DNA of 25,176 bases. Source: Darwinibacter acetoxidans_A (GTDB lineage: Bacteria > Bacillota > Limnochordia > Darwinibacteriales > Darwinibacteriaceae). Of the stretch, positions 22,377 through 25,176 are shown in pieces (the first letter of the stretch is position 1; each line of letters starts with the position of its first letter). The stretch is from assembly GCA_041936745.1 (NCBI GenBank), contig JBHGWS010000134.1:1-25176 (forward strand). Reading direction: 5' to 3'. A model generated the notes under the pieces. That model saw only the letters and a list, made by a program, of their open reading frames with translations, searched no databases and was not told where the DNA came from. The translations under genes were made by a program, and so were the position numbers.

Positions 22377-22468
22377 CCGGCCCTGCCGGTAGGAAATCGA
22401 CCTTGCGGCGGGAAGTAAGGTTAAAAGCACACTGTGAGATTAATCTAAAAAAGAGAGGGGCTTGCAAG

Positions 22469-23557
22469 ATGGCACCTTTGGATTTTAAAGATATAATATT
22501 AAAGCACTATGCTCGCTATCCTAAACTGGAAATTGTGGATTTGGTTAAATTAGCCTACCAAGCGGAATTTGCCGGCGGGCATTTCATTGCTGACGAAAAG
22601 GCCGCCTTAAAGCGGCTGGAGAAAGAATATCACTCCTTACAGGTTGCTGGGCGGGGCCCTCTTTTTGAGGCGATAGGCGGGGGCCTTTTTAGGCTGCACT
22701 TAGCGCCTCTGGCGTCTTGCGGCGTTGCTTTGGCTACCGTCAACCGCTTTTTCGTCAACACTGCGCAAAATTGGCGGGGAGAAGAAACGGGTTTGGCAGC
22801 TAAGTTGGCAGTGATGCTCGAATGCTGCCGGCAGGGCCTACTGCCCTTTGAGCCGGCAAAACTGGCAGCTTACCTTGAGGAGTATAATAAGCGGGGCTTT
22901 CCTCCGGTCAGTCACAGTGAAGTTTACCGCAGCACTTATTTCCCCGCCTACCGGGTTGTTCAAGCTTGCTATCGAAATTATTTCCCGGTTTTTGCCGCCA
23001 TCGATTCTTTGCAGGCGGCTCAGGGCCGGGTTGTGGTGGCAATTGACGGTAACAGCGGTGCGGGAAAATCGAGCTTGGCCGATCTGCTGCAGGCCGTTTA
23101 CGGCTGTCCAGTCCTGCATATGGACCATTTTTTCTTAACGCCAAGTTTGCGAACGGCGGCCCGCTTACGGGAGGTCGGCGGTAATGTAGATTATGAGCGT
23201 TTCAAGAAAGAAGCGTTTGATCGCATAGAACAGGGCAAGCCTTTTCAATACAGAATTTATAACTGTCAAGACGAATCGTTCAGTTTATCAAAGGAACTGC
23301 AGCCAACTTGGCTGACTGTCGTGGAAGGCTCCTACAGCCTGCACCCGACTTTAATTGACGGCTACGATCTCAAGATCTTTTTAGAAGTGGATGAAACAAC
23401 CCAAAGTGCCCGGATCTTGGCGAGGAACGGGCCTAGGATGCACCGGCGGTTTATCAATGAGTGGGTCCCCTTGGAAAACGAATATTTCGAGAAGATGGGT
23501 ATTAAGGAAAAAAGCGATATAGTCATCAATACAGCTGATTTTGAAAAGTTCAATTAA
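22469..23557 (+). CDS. P-loop kinase (uridine kinase-like) with an unrecognised N-terminal domain
   Basis: This 362-residue protein has two parts. Residues 1-180 form a helical region I do not recognise (EIVDLVKLAYQAEFAGGHFI, then ETGLAAKLAVMLECCRQGLL). Residues 186-362 resemble the uridine kinase/phosphoribulokinase family: Walker A GNSGAGKS at 194-201, MDHFF at 218-222, a GGNVDYERF segment and a VVEGSYSLHP motif. The start ATG 22469 has GAGAGGGG upstream; longer frames toward 22331 lack a site. The substrate may be a nucleoside or similar small hydroxyl compound. Downstream, 17 bases separate it from the transporter gene, so the two may be co-transcribed. Confidence 0.78.
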   Translation: MAPLDFKDIILKHYARYPKLEIVDLVKLAYQAEFAGGHFIADEKAALKRLEKEYHSLQVAGRGPLFEAIGGGLFRLHLAPLASCGVALATVNRFFVNTAQNWRGEETGLAAKLAVMLECCRQGLLPFEPAKLAAYLEEYNKRGFPPVSHSEVYRSTYFPAYRVVQACYRNYFPVFAAIDSLQAAQGRVVVAIDGNSGAGKSSLADLLQAVYGCPVLHMDHFFLTPSLRTAARLREVGGNVDYERFKKEAFDRIEQGKPFQYRIYNCQDESFSLSKELQPTWLTVVEGSYSLHPTLIDGYDLKIFLEVDETTQSARILARNGPRMHRRFINEWVPLENEYFEKMGIKEKSDIVINTADFEKFN

Positions 23558-23574
23558 CTACGGGAGGAATCTGC

Positions 23575-24480
23575 GTGTTGCCCATTTTAGAGCCTTTTTT
23601 CATGCTTTTTATGCTGATTGCCCTAGGTTCTGTCCTGCATCATTTTAAAATCATGGATCTCAGTTTCAGCAAAAAACTAAGCGGTGTGGTAGTTAAAGTG
23701 ACATTCCCGGCTCTTTTGTTTACCTCCATGTATCAAAACATTGATCTTACAACTCTAAGGCGGGGTTTGGTCTTTTCCTTGGTGGGTTTGGGTATCTCTC
23801 TAATCTTGGCTGTCACAGCCCACTTAAGCGCAGGGCGCTTGGGCTTGGAGAGAAAAAGTTACGGCACCTACCAAATTTTATGCACCAACGGTAATAACAT
23901 CTTTTTGCCCGTCCCCATCATTTCTTCGTTATACGGGCCGGTTTACGTCGTCTACGCCTTTTTGTTTGAACTGGGTGCCGGTTTATTTTACTGGAGCTGC
24001 GGCATTTCTCATTTCCGGGCCGGGCCCCGCTTCAGTTTAAAAAGGGCCCTCAACCAGAACATGCTCGCTTTGATTTTGGGCCTTTCGGCCGGTGTTTTAA
24101 ATATTGTGCTGCCCGGGACGGTAGTGGGGGCTTTGGAATTGCTGGGCAGCATAACTATAGGTGCCGCTATGCTTATTATCGGCTCGTTAGTGGCCGATGC
24201 TTTGAAGAAAAGGCCTCCTTGGCGCTCCGAACTTTATGGCGTTTTGGCCCACCGCACAGTCTTAAGCCCACTTTTGGCCTTTGTTTTTCTAAAATTATTC
24301 CCCTTCCCGGATGAGCTGGGCCCCATCCTGCTTTTATTGTCAGCTATGCCGCCTTTGGCAACTACCGCTTTGGTTGCGGCTAGTTTCGATGCTGATGAAA
24401 CTTTGGCCACGCTTGGGGTGGTTATCCCAACTCTACTCAGTTTTGTAATCCTGCCCCTGTTTTTGTACTTGGGGGGCTAG
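23575..24480 (+). CDS. AEC-family transporter
   Basis: This 301-residue membrane protein has around nine to ten hydrophobic helices. Family features of the auxin-efflux-carrier (AEC) group are visible. These are the N-terminal LGSVLHHFKIMD with SKKLSGVVVKVTFPALLF, the central TYQILCTNGNNIFLPVPIIS and a C-terminal LLLSAMPPLATTALVAASFD with DETLATLGVVIPTLLSFV. Bacterial members usually export or import carboxylates such as malate; the substrate is unknown. The GTG start has GGGAGGAA eight bases upstream. It lies 17 bases behind the kinase-like gene and 17 bases before the next gene, suggesting an operon. Confidence 0.88.
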   Translation: MLPILEPFFMLFMLIALGSVLHHFKIMDLSFSKKLSGVVVKVTFPALLFTSMYQNIDLTTLRRGLVFSLVGLGISLILAVTAHLSAGRLGLERKSYGTYQILCTNGNNIFLPVPIISSLYGPVYVVYAFLFELGAGLFYWSCGISHFRAGPRFSLKRALNQNMLALILGLSAGVLNIVLPGTVVGALELLGSITIGAAMLIIGSLVADALKKRPPWRSELYGVLAHRTVLSPLLAFVFLKLFPFPDELGPILLLLSAMPPLATTALVAASFDADETLATLGVVIPTLLSFVILPLFLYLGG

Positions 24481-24497
24481 AAAAAGAGGTGTATTTG

Positions 24498-25176
24498 GTG
24501 TTTACCTTTTTAGGAACGTCCGCGGCTGATCAGTACCCCGGACTTTGGTGCAGCTGCGAGAACTGCAATAAAGCAAGGCAGGCAGGCGGCCGCAACATTA
24601 GGCTAAACAGCTCGGCTGCTTTGGGTGCCCATACTTTAATTGATTTTGGGCCCGCCATCCCCATTCAATTGGCGAAATGCGGGCTGTCGCTTTTGGCAGT
24701 AGAGGAACTTTTGATTACACACGCCCACGATGATCATTTTTTCCCCTGGTATTTACGCTGGCGCTTATTTAAAGAAGGCGGCGGGGGGCCTGCCGTCACC
24801 AAACCGCTGCCCCTGGTGGTGTACGGAAACGAAAGAGTTAAAGAGTTAACCTTGGCGGCCGTTAAAAACGATCTTTTGGGCCACGGCTTGGAAATTGTGG
24901 TTTTAAAGCCGTGGGAAACTGTGACTACTAAGTACGTAAGATGCACCCCTATTTTGGCCAATCATGATTTTCGGCAGGAGTGTTTCAATTTCATTTTAGA
25001 ATACAAAGGCAAAACTATTCTGTATGCTGTCGATACCGCGTGGTTTTTGCCCCAGGCGCGGGAGTTTTTAACCTCTTACCGCTTTGATTTAGTCGTAATG
25101 GAAGGTACTTACGGTTTCAAAAATAACTACGACGACACTGCCCCCGGCCATGCCGGCTTTGACACGAATAAGCGGG
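24498..25176 (+). CDS. PhnP-like MBL-fold metallohydrolase (3' end outside the window)
   Basis: The first 226 residues are visible and run off the right edge. The start FTFLGTSAADQYPGLWCSCE with NCNKAR and the metal motif THAHDDHF match the PhnP/RNase Z-like branch of metallo-beta-lactamase-fold hydrolases. The zinc-like cysteines C18, C20 and C23 near the N-terminus are also a PhnP feature. A later ANHDF and a VDTAWF segment provide further ligands. PhnP acts on cyclic phosphodiesters, but no phosphonate genes are seen here, so the substrate is open. GTG 24498 follows GAGGTG by six bases. Confidence 0.85.
   Translation, partial: MFTFLGTSAADQYPGLWCSCENCNKARQAGGRNIRLNSSAALGAHTLIDFGPAIPIQLAKCGLSLLAVEELLITHAHDDHFFPWYLRWRLFKEGGGGPAVTKPLPLVVYGNERVKELTLAAVKNDLLGHGLEIVVLKPWETVTTKYVRCTPILANHDFRQECFNFILEYKGKTILYAVDTAWFLPQAREFLTSYRFDLVVMEGTYGFKNNYDDTAPGHAGFDTNKR

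Noticed and set aside
22331..22468. N-terminal extension of the kinase-like protein starting at 22331
   Set aside because: It would translate through the T-tract hairpin at 22354-22376 and has no ribosome binding site, whereas ATG 22469 has a good one.

Overview
The window looks like a chromosomal segment of a Gram-positive, low-to-medium GC anaerobe of the Bacillota, most likely a Clostridia/Peptococcia-type organism. This is inferred from strong AGGAGG-type ribosome binding sites, frequent GTG and TTG starts, intrinsic terminators with long T tracts, and gene families typical of that group (TraX-like membrane protein, C_GCAxxG_C_C redox protein, Feo operon with a small FeoC-like gene, RQC-minor-1 remnant, multisubunit flavin/iron-sulfur amino-acid dehydrogenase). 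No rRNA, tRNA, CRISPR array or phage module was seen.

Layout. Positions 1-3000 hold an apparently intact IS21-family element (istA and istB, with tandem terminal repeats at each end). It lies between two unrelated broken genes: a TetR regulator that has lost its N-terminus and a small secreted-protein gene that has lost its C-terminus. Positions 3000-3520 are mostly non-coding. Next come a TraX-like membrane protein, an ECF sigma factor with three small overlapping or closely spaced unknown genes ending in a terminator, and a large-subunit catalase that lacks the usual distal-pocket asparagine. After these come an amidohydrolase, a C_GCAxxG_C_C protein, a PH-domain membrane protein, a frameshifted RQC-minor-1 pseudogene, a DUF2249 protein and a FUSC/aromatic-acid-exporter-like protein.

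Positions 11676-16560 are a minus-strand operon. A fused 2Fe-2S/FAD/4Fe-4S/BFD subunit overlaps a DAO-family flavoprotein, and both are followed by delta-1-pyrroline-5-carboxylate dehydrogenase. Together these look like a complete proline-to-glutamate pathway that uses a heteromeric dye-linked-type proline dehydrogenase in place of PutA/PRODH. Positions 16946-19634 are a Fur-type-regulated feoA-feoB-feoC ferrous iron uptake operon. It converges on a gene for a membrane-anchored repeat protein, which is followed by a DUF998 membrane protein.

Positions 21040-22450 are decaying sequence: a structured element, a striking tandem TetR-type operator, an unassigned remnant and an argininosuccinate-lyase-like pseudogene with an internal deletion. 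The right end has a P-loop kinase fused to an unrecognised N-terminal domain, an AEC-family transporter and the start of a PhnP-like metallo-beta-lactamase-fold hydrolase cut by the window edge.

The best candidates for something new are the Asn-less catalase, the ECF sigma cassette with paired unknown small proteins, the proline catabolic operon with its unusual fused electron-transfer subunit, and the tandem operator that no longer has an intact target gene.
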